DNA from: a bacterium
Lineage (GTDB): Bacteria > Krumholzibacteriota > Krumholzibacteriia > LZORAL124-64-63
Assembly: GCA_018814885.1 (NCBI GenBank)
Contig: JAHIYU010000139.1
Location: 1 to 59,827, forward strand
DNA length: 59,827 nucleotides
Direction of reading: 5' to 3'
How positions within the stretch are numbered: the first letter of the stretch is position 1; every line of letters begins with the position of its first letter. Shown piece by piece: positions 18,101 to 27,221 of the stretch. Made by a program: the position numbers and the translations under genes. The notes beneath the pieces are model-generated. The model made no database searches and had not been told where the DNA came from. It worked only from the letters and a program-made list of their open reading frames with translations.

Positions 18101-19854
18101 GTAGACGAGAAGACCCCGTCGTCCTGGTTGGCCTCGATCACCCTGCCGTCGCTGCGGAAATCGAGATCGTTGGTCCCCATCTCATCGTAACCGTGGGAGA
18201 TCCATTCATCGCCGGACCAATGACCACAGACGTTATCCCAGGTCTGGCCGCCGTCGCTGGACAGATGCAGCATCGCATTATACTGGACAAGAACCTTGAT
18301 CTCCGACTGGGGCACCGACCCAATGAGCGCCGGCAATAAGACGGTAGGTTGATCTATCACCTGAGTGCCCCAGAAAGTCTGGTATCCCATATCCAGCGGA
18401 ATCGCGGGGGCGCCATATGATGAGGGATACATGTAATCAACACCGGCGCGTCTATACACCCGCAACGACCAGGACGCCCCCTGAGAAGGCTCGACGGGCG
18501 ATACGTACGGTTGGCTTCCCCTCAACATGCTGGCCTTGGAGTCAGATGAGGTATTCCGGTTACCGGCCAGAATGATATCTGGGTTTTCGCCCGTGCCCTC
18601 GATCACGTTCATGAGCCAGATGGTGGCGCCGGTATAGAGGGGATCGTCTGGATCATCATGCATGTCCCTCGTCATTCTACCAACTTCGGCCATCGTTTTC
18701 CGTAGATCGACCGGCGCGCTTGAGTCCCCGTTGTTGATCGGCCCACCATCGCCAACCCAATGCCATTCGGGATCGGGTTCGGTGACATCGAATATCCGAT
18801 ACACGCCGCCGGGTATTGTCGTGTCATCGCCGCGAAACAGGCTCATCCCGGCGTAAAGCGTTCCCCGCTGCGTCAAGTACACGTTCCAGCACATCAGGTT
18901 TTCACGGTAGTAGCCTTCTGGGTTGACAACCCCCTGGTCGTCGTGAAGAGGAATCGTATGCAGCCACCGCCAAGTGGTTCCGTCGTGCATGAAGATGCCG
19001 TGGATGGTGCTGACGACGACGTAGTCCGTACCGTCGAGCCGTGCAACGCTCAGATCGCGGGCCGCCCCGAAAGTCATGTTCTCAGGCGTGCAGTCCATGG
19101 CGTATGGTACCCAGCCCTGTGCGTCGTCCAGGTTTTTGCGCCAAACCGTATACTGGCATGGTGGGTTGCTCTCGCCTTCATGGAACTCGCCGTATTGATG
19201 GTTGGAATTGGCAGTGAGATCTCCAAGCCCGGGATATCGAAAGATGTCCGCTCCAAACCAGTTATCCATGTGCCTCGGACCACAGCGATTGGCTCCGGCG
19301 CCGGCATAGAGCATCCCCTCGCCGTTATGGGCGAAACAGGAGAAGGGAATCGCAACATTATCGAGTGTAAAGGTATAATCTGGTTCGGTATGTGTGTATG
19401 AATGGTAAAATGAGGCATGCGCTGTGTCGCGTATCCAACCACCGCCGTCCGGAGCCCGGTAGATGCCGCCCAGTGTCGCTGCATAATACTCGGTCGCATC
19501 ATTGCGATGGATCCCAATCAGATCCTGAACGTAGCTGATCTGATCTCTGGCGCTGGCGCTGCTGGAGAGCAGTCCGTCATTCCAGGGCTGCCAGTGTTGC
19601 CCCCCGTCATCCGTACGAAATACGCCGCACATGTCGGTGCCGATCAGCATGGTCTGGCCATCGACGGGATCAAAGGTCCCGGCGTATAGCCACCCGCCGC
19701 CGCCGGGGCCGGCGGGTGTCAGCGTGATGGCAGCATGAGAAGGGATGGGGCTCAGTAGGATCGATATAAGGGCAAGAAAGGCTGGAAGAACATGGCCTCT
19801 GTCGTTGCCCTTGAGTATGCAGTCCTGGAACTTGCGTGGTCTTTTTTCGGACAC
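15100..19854 (-). CDS. Very large exported protein: BNR/sortilin-like propeller, FG-GAP/VCBS repeats and UnbV/ASPIC domain
   Basis: A protein of about 1584 residues. A leader with a hydrophobic core (LPAFLALISILLSPIPSHA) is followed by a sortilin/BNR-like propeller half (roughly 45-950) with aspartate-box-like turns such as FRTDDGGQHW and LSSDGGQTW. A proline stretch near 970 (PPPPAPPPAA) leads into FG-GAP/VCBS calcium-binding repeats (DYDNDGDEDLFL, DFDNDGNIDIFV, DFNADGNVDLLV, DIDRDGLLDVFV, DFDLDGWIDLLV). A UnbV/ASPIC-like domain (NRSGIGAVVTV...RWPGG) and a short end follow. No FlgD-like or WG tail is present. The start is uncertain: GTG at 19854 gives the most sensible leader, but an ATG lies only far upstream (20091). 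The role is probably surface binding. Confidence 0.75.
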   Translation of the reverse strand: MSEKRPRKFQDCILKGNDRGHVLPAFLALISILLSPIPSHAAITLTPAGPGGGGWLYAGTFDPVDGQTMLIGTDMCGVFRTDDGGQHWQPWNDGLLSSSASARDQISYVQDLIGIHRNDATEYYAATLGGIYRAPDGGGWIRDTAHASFYHSYTHTEPDYTFTLDNVAIPFSCFAHNGEGMLYAGAGANRCGPRHMDNWFGADIFRYPGLGDLTANSNHQYGEFHEGESNPPCQYTVWRKNLDDAQGWVPYAMDCTPENMTFGAARDLSVARLDGTDYVVVSTIHGIFMHDGTTWRWLHTIPLHDDQGVVNPEGYYRENLMCWNVYLTQRGTLYAGMSLFRGDDTTIPGGVYRIFDVTEPDPEWHWVGDGGPINNGDSSAPVDLRKTMAEVGRMTRDMHDDPDDPLYTGATIWLMNVIEGTGENPDIILAGNRNTSSDSKASMLRGSQPYVSPVEPSQGASWSLRVYRRAGVDYMYPSSYGAPAIPLDMGYQTFWGTQVIDQPTVLLPALIGSVPQSEIKVLVQYNAMLHLSSDGGQTWDNVCGHWSGDEWISHGYDEMGTNDLDFRSDGRVIEANQDDGVFSSTRNSHEAWKIHPIPDDHHSSSNVEVWPDWHGGGELLLAVVGVNKADETIYISNALLGDPPGGWIDESIADVVGHKVGIYDLEMTTADIWFATYNYEIADVGHYGVVRGEWNYSMEQWVISTAEENLAFTKDLDLDIITEMAMDLEYVPATGRLFAATGYGAELYRLDSVNSTSWVQVTPQPAFPAGTYHIHELAASVSGKVLMFGVSPHSPAPDAAATIYRTENADAADVNDMVWAVFDMPVELADFTSKSPQVETLVYSPYDDHIVFLGINLKGTALPELSNVGCLHEYTGLWKLDMTDPDHPVWTYEFANTMAEGIVVEDIAFNPYVTGQLVIGTFGQGLYYAQVPPPPAPPPAAKYVNKSEHVTGLDYPGVPYSAITLDYDNDGDEDLFLTLQNGPPQLYRNTGEASHGAPGFERVTDAFNADINNLSDARGSAAADFDNDGNIDIFVAHEDHPMLLRNKGAGADPPLFENIGPQLNWEMEGQTEYWLHKSWAGSWGDFNADGNVDLLVTRADAGGAKRLLPTHSHYPFLLLANVWELGGAGFTPIWSIFQGSETAPVTVSSVSWVDIDRDGLLDVFVPSLGDPSETHLYHRTNALYPDEFSTRFPGIELGRVDAAVWADVNRDGLPDLAAAVRPEGATSETRPRLFLNNPVEPGTFYESTALLPPTGPVTDLRPLDFDLDGWIDLLVVADETTDLPPYGVHLLRNAGSRVPAGHAPYFEDVTDITGVGDLEQSVSGLAATDFLGDGDMDLYLGRPLADQSFYYSATAPDGDETPLASRLGVRLNVLSGANNRSGIGAVVTVIADDDSTTLFVDGGSGLGGQMSNSLRFGLGDHTEAVTVRTRWPGGFVQTNEFQPGEIGTVVEIVDETDPTVIADSLHHQVFVLPNRKLHWEIQWTTACSFVPDLDRVSITFPNSTTITYAPADANVTATTGRNYDGSYWHSFSISGTACLPGNYVYEVMSETNTPEYTQYNTASRSFSASFCAKGGEDDDHIIQE

Positions 19855-20207
19855 GATCGGCTTACTGCCCCCCCCCTGTAACGATTCAATAAATTCAGAC
19901 GAGACAGAAAGAACTTCGGTCAACGATCCGGCCGACCCTTGGCCTTGTTGCAGGAATGCATGGTACCTCCCTGGGGTGGAAATATAATGGCGCACCTCGA
20001 CATGTTTAGGTGCAATAACAATCGATATCAATCTCGGCGGGCGATAATCTGATGCACCATGAGTTTGCGATAAGATAGTACCACGCGTCAACTAGAATCT
20101 GCTTGAATATGTTACTAATCGCGGATTTCAAACAAGGCTTAAGCCCCGACTTGAGCTCCGATCCGACCTACGCTAAGATACCGGCAACTCCAACCGGGAA
20201 GGTCCCG
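19855..20207. other. Divergent intergenic region between the giant exported protein and the GH31 gene
   Basis: This region must hold the promoters for both neighbours and is AT-richer than its flanks around 19980-20120. A run of nine cytosines lies around 19868 (nine guanines on the coding strand of the giant gene, just before its proposed GTG start). It could vary in length and change which start is used, or act as a crude ribosome binding site. I see no confident promoter or hairpin. Confidence 0.4.
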
Positions 20208-22349
20208 ATGATCCGCGCGTGCAAGACAATCCTCATCGCCGGTGCATTGACTCTTGCGACACACACTGCCGCCCAGCCCCTCGCCGAATCCGTTGGCGAC
20301 GGCGTCGTCCGCTTCCACGCCTCCGCCGCGGCCCGCGACGCCGCGCTGCCTTCCCTCTGCCTGGTTGAACCCCTGACCGGAACCGGCCCCGCCCCCGCCG
20401 GCTGGAGCGTCATCCCGGAATTCAGCCGCGTGATGGGACGGCCCGCCATCCACGTACAGGTCACCCAAGGCACCGACCTCTACGGCACCGGCGAGGTCCC
20501 CGGCCCGCTGCGGCGCAACGGCACCAGCGTCGTCGCCTGGAACTTCGACGCCTACGGCTGGGACGCAAACACGCCCCACCTCTACCAGTCCCACCCCTGG
20601 GTGCTGGCGCTGAGGGCCGACGGCACGAGCTTCGGCGTGCTGGCCGACACCTCGCACCGCTGCCGCATCGACCTGACCGACGGCATCCGCTTCGTCGCCC
20701 AGGGACCGGAATTCCCGGTTGTCGTCGTCGAGGGTGGCACGCCCCAGGACGTGGTGCGCGCCCTGGGCCGCCTGACCGGCACCATGCCCCTGCCGCCGCT
20801 GTGGGCGCTCGGCTACCATCAGTGCCGCTACTCCTACACGCCCGACGACCGGGTGCGCGAGGTGGCGCGCGAGTTCCGCGAGCGGCACATCCCCTGCGAC
20901 GTGGTGTGGCTGGACATCGACTACATGGACGACTTCCGCTGCTTCACCTTCCACCCCCTGGACTTCCCCGACCCGGTCGCCCTGACCGACGACCTGCACG
21001 CCGACGGCTTCCGCGTCATCTCCATCATCGACCCCGGCATCAAGATCGATCCGGGCTACCGCGTCTACAACTCGGGGCAGGCCCGCGACGTGTGGGTCAA
21101 GACCCTCACCGGCCGCGACTACGTGGGCGCGGTGTGGCCCGGCGCCTGCGTCTTCCCCGACTTCACGCGCGCCGACACGCGCGACTGGTGGGCCGATCTG
21201 TACGTGGGCTTCCTGGCCAGCGGCATCGACGGCGTCTGGAACGACATGAACGAGCCGGCGGTCTTCAACGTCGACAGCAAGACCATGCCCCTGGACAACC
21301 GCCACCGCGCCGACCCCGAGCTGGGCGGGTCCGGTCCCCATGCGCGATACCACAACGTCTACGGCATGCTCATGGCGCGGGCCACCTTCGCGGGCTGCCT
21401 GCGCGCACGCCCCGACAGGCGCCCCTTCGTGCTCTCGCGCGCCAACCACCTCGGCGGCCAGCGCTGGGCCGCCTGCTGGACCGGCGACAACACGGCCAAC
21501 TGGGCGCACCTCGACATGTCCATCGCCCAGGTGCTCAACCTGGGCCTGTCGGGACAGCCCTTCTCCGGACCCGACATCGGCGGCTTCTGCGGCGCCGGCG
21601 ACGGCCGGCAGTTCGCGCGCTGGATGGGCTTCGGCGCCCTGCTGCCCTTCGCCCGCGGACACACGGGCAAGGGCAACGTGGACAAGGAGCCGTGGGCGTT
21701 CGGCCCCGAGGTGGAAGCGACCTGCCGCCTCGCCCTGCAACGCCGCTACCGTCTGCTGCCCCACCTCTACACGCTGATGCGCGAGGCGTCGCTGAGCGGC
21801 CTGCCGCCGGCGCGGCCGCTCTTCTTCGCCGACCCCGCCGACCGGGCCCTGCGCGGCGCCGACGACGCGTTCCTGCTGGGCGACGGCCTGCTGGTGTCGT
21901 GCAACACGTCGCCGGGCGCCTCGCGCGGTGCGATCCTCCCCGACGGCGACTGGCGCGCCTTCTCCCTAGTCGAGGGCGACGGCGCCGACCTCGACCTGCC
22001 GGTGCTGATGCTGGGCGCCGGCCACATCCTGCCCCTGGGACCGGTCGTGCAGTGGTCGGGCGAGCGCCCGCTGGACGAGCTCGAGCTCGTGGTCTGCCTG
22101 GACGACGAGGGGAAGGCCGAGGGCCTGCTCTACGAGGACGCGGGCGAAGGCTTCGGCTACCGCGAGGGCGCGTACCGACTGACCCGCTTCACGGCGCAGA
22201 CCCGCGAAGGCGAGGTGGTCGTGAGCGCCGACGTGGTCGAGGGGAACTGGGCCCGGTCGGGACGGATGGTCACGGTGCGGCTGCTGACCGACGGCGGCGA
22301 GGTGATCGGAACGGGCAGCGAGGCGGGGCCGATCGGCGTTTCGCGCTGA
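20208..22349 (+). CDS. Exported GH31-family alpha-glucosidase-type glycosidase
   Basis: A 713-residue enzyme of glycoside hydrolase family 31 (alpha-glucosidase/alpha-xylosidase type, retaining). The signal peptide (TILIAGALTLATHTAAQ) points to periplasmic or extracellular action. An N-terminal beta-sandwich (25-195) precedes the TIM barrel, which contains VWLDIDYMDDFRCFTF, the nucleophile Asp346 in GVWNDMNEP, and the acid/base Asp427 in WTGDN. C-terminal beta domains complete it, so the active site is intact. The start at 20208 is favoured by GGGAAGG and the leader; the upstream Met gives a non-leader extension. With the symporter at 25361 and other glycosidases in the window it fits alpha-glucan use. 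It lacks a FlgD-like tail. Confidence 0.9.
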   Translation: MIRACKTILIAGALTLATHTAAQPLAESVGDGVVRFHASAAARDAALPSLCLVEPLTGTGPAPAGWSVIPEFSRVMGRPAIHVQVTQGTDLYGTGEVPGPLRRNGTSVVAWNFDAYGWDANTPHLYQSHPWVLALRADGTSFGVLADTSHRCRIDLTDGIRFVAQGPEFPVVVVEGGTPQDVVRALGRLTGTMPLPPLWALGYHQCRYSYTPDDRVREVAREFRERHIPCDVVWLDIDYMDDFRCFTFHPLDFPDPVALTDDLHADGFRVISIIDPGIKIDPGYRVYNSGQARDVWVKTLTGRDYVGAVWPGACVFPDFTRADTRDWWADLYVGFLASGIDGVWNDMNEPAVFNVDSKTMPLDNRHRADPELGGSGPHARYHNVYGMLMARATFAGCLRARPDRRPFVLSRANHLGGQRWAACWTGDNTANWAHLDMSIAQVLNLGLSGQPFSGPDIGGFCGAGDGRQFARWMGFGALLPFARGHTGKGNVDKEPWAFGPEVEATCRLALQRRYRLLPHLYTLMREASLSGLPPARPLFFADPADRALRGADDAFLLGDGLLVSCNTSPGASRGAILPDGDWRAFSLVEGDGADLDLPVLMLGAGHILPLGPVVQWSGERPLDELELVVCLDDEGKAEGLLYEDAGEGFGYREGAYRLTRFTAQTREGEVVVSADVVEGNWARSGRMVTVRLLTDGGEVIGTGSEAGPIGVSR

Positions 22350-22410
22350 GGCCGGACCGATATCGATTCCCGCTTTCGACGTGTACGCATGATCACTTGG
22401 AACGTGGACG

Positions 22411-22917
22411 TCATTCTCGCCGGGAACGCCGTCCCCGCGGCTTCAACACCCACCTCAGGAACCGCACCCACGCGCTCCACCGCGCCCCCGCCGGCTCCAA
22501 CCCCAGGCTCCGCTCGGCCCGGTCCAGCGCATCCTCCAGCAGGGCGTCGTGCAGGGGACCGAAGACCAGCGGCCAGCTCAGCACGGCCGGGCCGCGGGTA
22601 TTCATCTCCACCACGTGGCGCAGCACGGTGTGCTCCTCCCCCTTGGCCACCACCTCCAGGCGGTGGTGCCCGTCGAAGCCGCGCGGGGCCGTGAAATCGA
22701 AACGGATCGAACGGCCCGGCTCGCAGGCGCCTACGTCGTAGCGGACGAGTCCGTGGCCGCCGCGGGCGCCCACCTGCAGGGGGCGGTCGAAGCGCATGGG
22801 CGGCCAGCGGTCCGCGGGCCAGAGGGGGTCGTTCACGGAGGCGAGACCGTCGAAGAGTCGTCCCACGACGGCGGCCGGCGCATCGACCGTCCTCTGATGG
22901 ATGTTGCGAACCTTCAC
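22411..22917 (-). CDS. SRPBCC-family (START/Bet v1-like) protein
   Basis: A 168-residue cytoplasmic protein with the START-like fold expected of SRPBCC proteins: VRNIHQRTVDAPAAVVGRLF at the start, then a conserved-looking central IRFDFTAPRGFDGHHRLEV strand pair and a long C-terminal helix (PLHDALLEDALDRAERSL). Such proteins bind hydrophobic ligands or act as polyketide cyclases; the ligand here is unknown. It starts with GTG at 22917, overlapping the transporter stop (GTGA), with GGGGAAGAG before it, so it is translationally coupled to the transporter. The C-terminus is very Arg-rich. Confidence 0.7.
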   Translation of the reverse strand: MKVRNIHQRTVDAPAAVVGRLFDGLASVNDPLWPADRWPPMRFDRPLQVGARGGHGLVRYDVGACEPGRSIRFDFTAPRGFDGHHRLEVVAKGEEHTVLRHVVEMNTRGPAVLSWPLVFGPLHDALLEDALDRAERSLGLEPAGARWSAWVRFLRWVLKPRGRRSRRE

Positions 22918-25193
22918 GGTCTCTTCCCCTGGGCGTCCGCCACGTCGTCGCCGCTGCTCGCAGGCTTGGCCGACCCGGGCAGCCGTCCACGGGCGATCTC
23001 CTCCATGTCCATCTCCTCGCCCGAGTCGAGCAGTTCCCCTGTGAAATGGCTGGCGTTGTTCACGAAGAAGACCACCGGCAGCTCGCCGGCCAGCTGTTCC
23101 AGGCGGTCGGCCTGAGCCGCCTCCTCGCCCGGCACAGCGGGGTCGAGTCCCATGAAGACCACGTCCGACTCGGCGCTCTGCGACTGCATGATGTCGCGCA
23201 CGCGGACGTCCTTCGGTTTCAGCAGGATCTCGAACTCGGCGTCGATGCGGATGGTGGCGAGCATGCGCTGGAGATACAGGGTCGTCTGCTCGCGCATGGT
23301 TTCGGTGGTGGCCACGCTCATGATGCGCACGTGGGCGTTGCGCCATTCGGGGTTGCGCGTCAGGAGGTAGGTCAGCAGCAGCATGAGGTCGCCGTTGCGG
23401 CGCAGTCCGCTCCACCACACGTCGATCGTGCGGTGCCTCTGCGTGCGCCGGAATAGGTGACGGGGCTTGATGCGCCCTATGATGAGGGACATGCCCAGGG
23501 CCTGCAGCTCGCGCTGGACGCCCATGAAGACCGTGCGCAGCTGGGGATCCGACGGCCAGCCCAGCATCACGGTGTTGCTGGAGATGGCCGCCATGCCGTT
23601 GGCCTGGGACACCTCGACGATGCCGCTCGCCAGATCTCCCACGATGTCCACCTCGGGGAACACGTGCAGGTTCTCCCGCTGCAGCACGTCGCGCATCCGC
23701 GCGAGCCGTTCCGGCACCTGCGAAACCGAGGTTTCGATCGACCCCTCGATGAGTTCGCAGACCGTGACCACGCCGCGACCCTGGCTGAACCAGTCGGCGA
23801 AGCGGACCTGATCGAGTTCGCGCTCGATGCCGTCCACGAAGACCAGGGTGTGCGGCCGCCAGTTGCGGGGGCTGACGGGCCGGGCGTCGAGCCTGAGCAG
23901 GGCCCAGCGGATCAGGCTCTCGTAGAGGCCGCGCCGGGCGTCGCCCCAGCCGGCGGCGCGCTCGCGCCGCGACAGCAGGAGCCACAGGCCGAGCACGATC
24001 ACGAGGGCCGCCAGGGCCGCCACCGGCGCGATCAGGAACATGGTAGCCAGGCAGCCAAAGCCGCCCAGGAGGTTGACCGACCAGTGCGTGCGGAGCTGGG
24101 GCCGCCAGGACGGGTCGCCGCTGAGGGTCTCGAAGGCCGCCGCGAAGTTGGTGGTGCCGTAGACGGCGAGGAAGATCATGGAGACCACGGTCGCCACCGC
24201 GTTGAGATCGCCCAGGGCCACCGCCCCGAGGGCGATCGCCAGGGACAGCAGCAGCCCCGGCAGCAGCGCCCATCTCGAGCCGCCGCGGCCGGCGAAGAGA
24301 CGGGGCGCCAGGCCGTCGCGGGCCAGGGCCTGCAGCGTGCGGGGTGCGCCCAGGATCGACCCCACCGCCGAGGAGAAGATGGCGCTCCACAGGCCGGGCA
24401 GCACGAGCCAGGCGCCGCCCAGGGCCACGCTCGTCCACACCAGGGGATCGTTGCGGAGCACCTCGAGCGGCGCCGAGGCCGAGAGCACGAAAGGCACGAG
24501 CAGATACACGACCAGACCCGTGAGCACCGCCAGGATCGCGCCGCGCGGTATGGAGCGGACGGGATCCTTGAGATCGCCGGACAGCCCCAATCCGGCCATG
24601 GCGCCCGTGACCGCCGGGAAGAAGATGGCGAAGCCCCGCCAGAAGTCGAGTTCGCCCGAGCCGGCCGACAGCATCACGTCGTGCAGTTTCCCGATGCGCA
24701 GCGCGCCGGCGCCCAGCGCGAGCAGCGAGACGCCCACCACGACCATCATCACGACCTGGGCCCGGAGCGCCGCCCCGGCCCCGAACAGGGAGATGGCGCC
24801 GACCAGCACGACGATGACCACCGTCGCCTCCTGCAGCGGCACGCCGGGCCAGATGAACCGCAACGATTCCGCGAGGCCGAAGGAATACAGCGTCACCGAG
24901 AAGGTCTGCGACAGGAACAGCGGCAGCCCCACCGATCCGCCGACCTCCAGGCCGAGACTGCGCGAGATGATGTAGTAGGCGCCCCCGGCGCCCACGTGGC
25001 CGTTGGTGGCGACGGACGAGAACGACAGCGTGGTCGTGACGGTGATCACGTGGGCGAGCAGCACGATCACCAGCATCTGCAACAGGCCCAAATGACCCAC
25101 CAGCCACCCGAAGCGCAGATACATGATCACGCCGAGGATGGTGAGGGTCGTCGGCGTGTAGACGCCGAGGAATGTCCCGAGACGCCTGTCCAT
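22914..25193 (-). CDS. APC-superfamily permease of the cation-chloride cotransporter type
   Basis: A 759-residue inner-membrane protein. It begins RRLGTFLGVYTPTTLTILGVIMYLRFGW, as in cation-chloride cotransporters (Na-K-Cl / K-Cl family), and carries about 12 hydrophobic segments up to residue 440, including GAGGAYYIISRSLGLEVGG. A soluble C-terminal domain (450-759) follows, as in that family, with repeated nucleotide-fold-like strands (HTLVFVDG, VRIMSV, DVVFMGLDP, VVFFVNN). It probably couples chloride to sodium or potassium; the ions cannot be read from sequence. The start is set by GGAGGCGGTC before ATG and by family homology. It overlaps the SRPBCC gene by 4 bases. Confidence 0.85.
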   Translation of the reverse strand: MDRRLGTFLGVYTPTTLTILGVIMYLRFGWLVGHLGLLQMLVIVLLAHVITVTTTLSFSSVATNGHVGAGGAYYIISRSLGLEVGGSVGLPLFLSQTFSVTLYSFGLAESLRFIWPGVPLQEATVVIVVLVGAISLFGAGAALRAQVVMMVVVGVSLLALGAGALRIGKLHDVMLSAGSGELDFWRGFAIFFPAVTGAMAGLGLSGDLKDPVRSIPRGAILAVLTGLVVYLLVPFVLSASAPLEVLRNDPLVWTSVALGGAWLVLPGLWSAIFSSAVGSILGAPRTLQALARDGLAPRLFAGRGGSRWALLPGLLLSLAIALGAVALGDLNAVATVVSMIFLAVYGTTNFAAAFETLSGDPSWRPQLRTHWSVNLLGGFGCLATMFLIAPVAALAALVIVLGLWLLLSRRERAAGWGDARRGLYESLIRWALLRLDARPVSPRNWRPHTLVFVDGIERELDQVRFADWFSQGRGVVTVCELIEGSIETSVSQVPERLARMRDVLQRENLHVFPEVDIVGDLASGIVEVSQANGMAAISSNTVMLGWPSDPQLRTVFMGVQRELQALGMSLIIGRIKPRHLFRRTQRHRTIDVWWSGLRRNGDLMLLLTYLLTRNPEWRNAHVRIMSVATTETMREQTTLYLQRMLATIRIDAEFEILLKPKDVRVRDIMQSQSAESDVVFMGLDPAVPGEEAAQADRLEQLAGELPVVFFVNNASHFTGELLDSGEEMDMEEIARGRLPGSAKPASSGDDVADAQGKRP

Positions 25194-25360
25194 GACCGCC
25201 TCCGGTCCGGTTGGCGTGAGTGTGTCGTGTCGCCCGAAGGCGCTGGATCTCATCGGCGGCCGGCGGGGGCGCCGTCCGAGGCAGAGATGGGTGCATCGGC
25301 CGGTCACGGTGTCAACAATAATCGCCGCCCGCTATGGCCGATCCCGGCCGCCTCGCCGAC

Positions 25361-26974
25361 TCACCCCCTGAACATCAGCCACACCGCCGCCACCCCCGCC
25401 AGCAGCAGCAGGCTGGTCGCCAGGTGGCGGTTACGCAGCCGCGAGGGCAGGCGCTCTTCGCCGGCGGTGGCGTAGGTCAGGCCAGCCAGTCGTTCGGTAT
25501 CGGGCGCCCGGCCGCTCAGACTGCCGAGCACCAGCAAGGCGGAACAGGCCACGAACAACCACGCCGCGAAATGCAGGAAGTTCATGGTGGCGTAGCGCTC
25601 GAAGGGACCGCCGGCCAGGGCGTCCTGGTTGAGCTCGGCCACCAGGCGCGCGGCGCCCAGCACGAAGCCGGTCCACAGCGCGAGCAGCGCCCCGCGCGCG
25701 TTGACCCGCGTCCAGAACAGGCCGATCAGGAACACCGCCGCGATGGGCGGCGCGATGTAGGCCTGCACGCTCTGCAGGTACTGGTAGAGCTGTCCCGAGA
25801 TCCGCGACATGAAGGGCACCCAGGCCAGCGCCAGAACCACGAGACCGGCGGTGGAAATCTGCCCCACCGCCACCAGGCGCCGCTCCGACGACGCGGGGCG
25901 CAGCTTCTTGTAGATGTCCAGGGTGACCAGCGTGGAGCAGGAATTGAAGACCGAAGACAGGGAGCTCATCAGCGCCGCCAGCAATCCTGCCACGACGAGG
26001 CCGCGCAGGCCCACCGGCAGCAGGGTGCCGATGAGCGTCGGCAGGGCCTGGTCCGGCTGGGCCAGCTCGATCCGTCCCGTCTGCGCCAGGCCGTAGGCCA
26101 CCACGCCCGGTATCACGAAGAGGAAGACCGGCAGCAATTTGAGGAATCCCGCGAAGATCGTGCCGCCGCGGGCGTCGTCCAGGCCGCGGGCCGCCAGCAC
26201 GCGCTGCACGATGAACTGGTCGGTGCACCAGTACCAGACGCCCAGGATCGGGGCGCCCAGCAGGATGCCGGTCCAGGGAAAGTCGGGATGGGAAGCCGGC
26301 AGCCACATGTCCATGAAGCCGTCGCCCGCCAGGCCGGTCATGCGGCTCCAGCCGCCGAGCTCGTCCAGGCCGAGGAACGTGACGACGGTCGCGCCCAGGA
26401 TCAGCACCCCCGCCTGCAGCACGTCCGTGTAGAGCACCGCCCGCAGGCCGCCGAGCACCGTGTAGATGCCGGTGGCCACCACGACGATCAGGGCGCCGGT
26501 CCAGAAGTCCAGGCCCATGAGCGTCTTGAAGACGATGCCGCCCGCCGCCACGGTCACCGAGATCTTCGTCAGCACGTAGCCGACGATGGAGATGACGGCC
26601 AGATACCAGCGCGCCGAAGCGGAATACCGTCTCTCGAGGAATTCGGGCATCGTCGTCACGCCGCTGCGCAGGTAGAAGGGCACGAAGACCCAGCCCAGCA
26701 ACAGCAGGATCAGCGACGCCAGCACCTCGAACTGCCCCACGGCCACGCCGCTGGCGGCGCCGGTGCCGGCCAGGCCAACCAGATGCTCCGAGCCGATGTT
26801 CGACGCGAACAGCGACGCGCCGATCACGAACCAGCCGGTGTTGCGGCCGGCCAGGAAGTAGCCGGCGGACGACTCGCGCAGCCCGCGTCGCCGCGTTGTC
26901 CACCAGGCGACGCCGAAGACCAGCGCGAAGTAGAGGGCAACGACGATCCAGTCGAGAGCGGCCAAGCGGTTCAT
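25361..26974 (-). CDS. Sodium/solute symporter (SSS family, SGLT type)
   Basis: A 537-residue inner-membrane symporter with about 14 hydrophobic segments. It has the SGLT signatures AGYFLAGRNTGWFVIGASLFASNIGSEH near the N-terminus, GGLRAVLYTDVLQ mid-protein, WYWCTDQFIVQRVLAA, and AALMSSLSSVFNS, which carries the sodium-site serines. The composition is that of sodium/glucose or galactose carriers, so a sugar substrate is likely but not proven. ATG at 26974 has GAGG five bases before it; an upstream GTG is possible. It is oriented away from the metalloprotease operon, with a 247-base divergent gap. Confidence 0.9.
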   Translation of the reverse strand: MNRLAALDWIVVALYFALVFGVAWWTTRRRGLRESSAGYFLAGRNTGWFVIGASLFASNIGSEHLVGLAGTGAASGVAVGQFEVLASLILLLLGWVFVPFYLRSGVTTMPEFLERRYSASARWYLAVISIVGYVLTKISVTVAAGGIVFKTLMGLDFWTGALIVVVATGIYTVLGGLRAVLYTDVLQAGVLILGATVVTFLGLDELGGWSRMTGLAGDGFMDMWLPASHPDFPWTGILLGAPILGVWYWCTDQFIVQRVLAARGLDDARGGTIFAGFLKLLPVFLFVIPGVVAYGLAQTGRIELAQPDQALPTLIGTLLPVGLRGLVVAGLLAALMSSLSSVFNSCSTLVTLDIYKKLRPASSERRLVAVGQISTAGLVVLALAWVPFMSRISGQLYQYLQSVQAYIAPPIAAVFLIGLFWTRVNARGALLALWTGFVLGAARLVAELNQDALAGGPFERYATMNFLHFAAWLFVACSALLVLGSLSGRAPDTERLAGLTYATAGEERLPSRLRNRHLATSLLLLAGVAAVWLMFRG

Positions 26975-27050
26975 GATCACCTCGCGGTTACGGTGGAAAA
27001 GGTCCAGCGGACAGTCTAGCAGCGGTCACGGACCGGACAAAGCTGTTCTG

Positions 27051-27079
27051 TTGAACGTCGTCCAAGTGGGTGGTACACT
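27051..27079 (+). promoter_or_regulatory. Putative promoter of the metalloprotease operon
   Basis: TTGAAC (27051-27056), 17 bases, then TACACT (27074-27079): 4 of 6 matches to each sigma-70 element with ideal spacing. Transcription would start near 27086, giving a leader of about 135 bases before the ATG at 27222. Confidence 0.45.
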
Positions 27080-27221
27080 GCGGGCCATGGGGGTTCTACC
27101 GAGAATATCCATCGCCTGCGAACGACATCCGCGCTCCGGCGCTTCGGCAAGATCGCCCGAGCCTCCCAGACGTCTGCGCTTCATGCCCTGTCCTGCACCA
27201 CCACTAACTGGAGGTATCGCG

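Noticed and set aside
22411..25296. A 961-codon minus-strand frame that seems to fuse a long Arg/Gly-rich region to the SRPBCC protein
   Set aside because: The upstream part is a wrong-frame reading of the cation-chloride-type transporter. The SRPBCC protein has its own GTG start and ribosome binding site at 22917.
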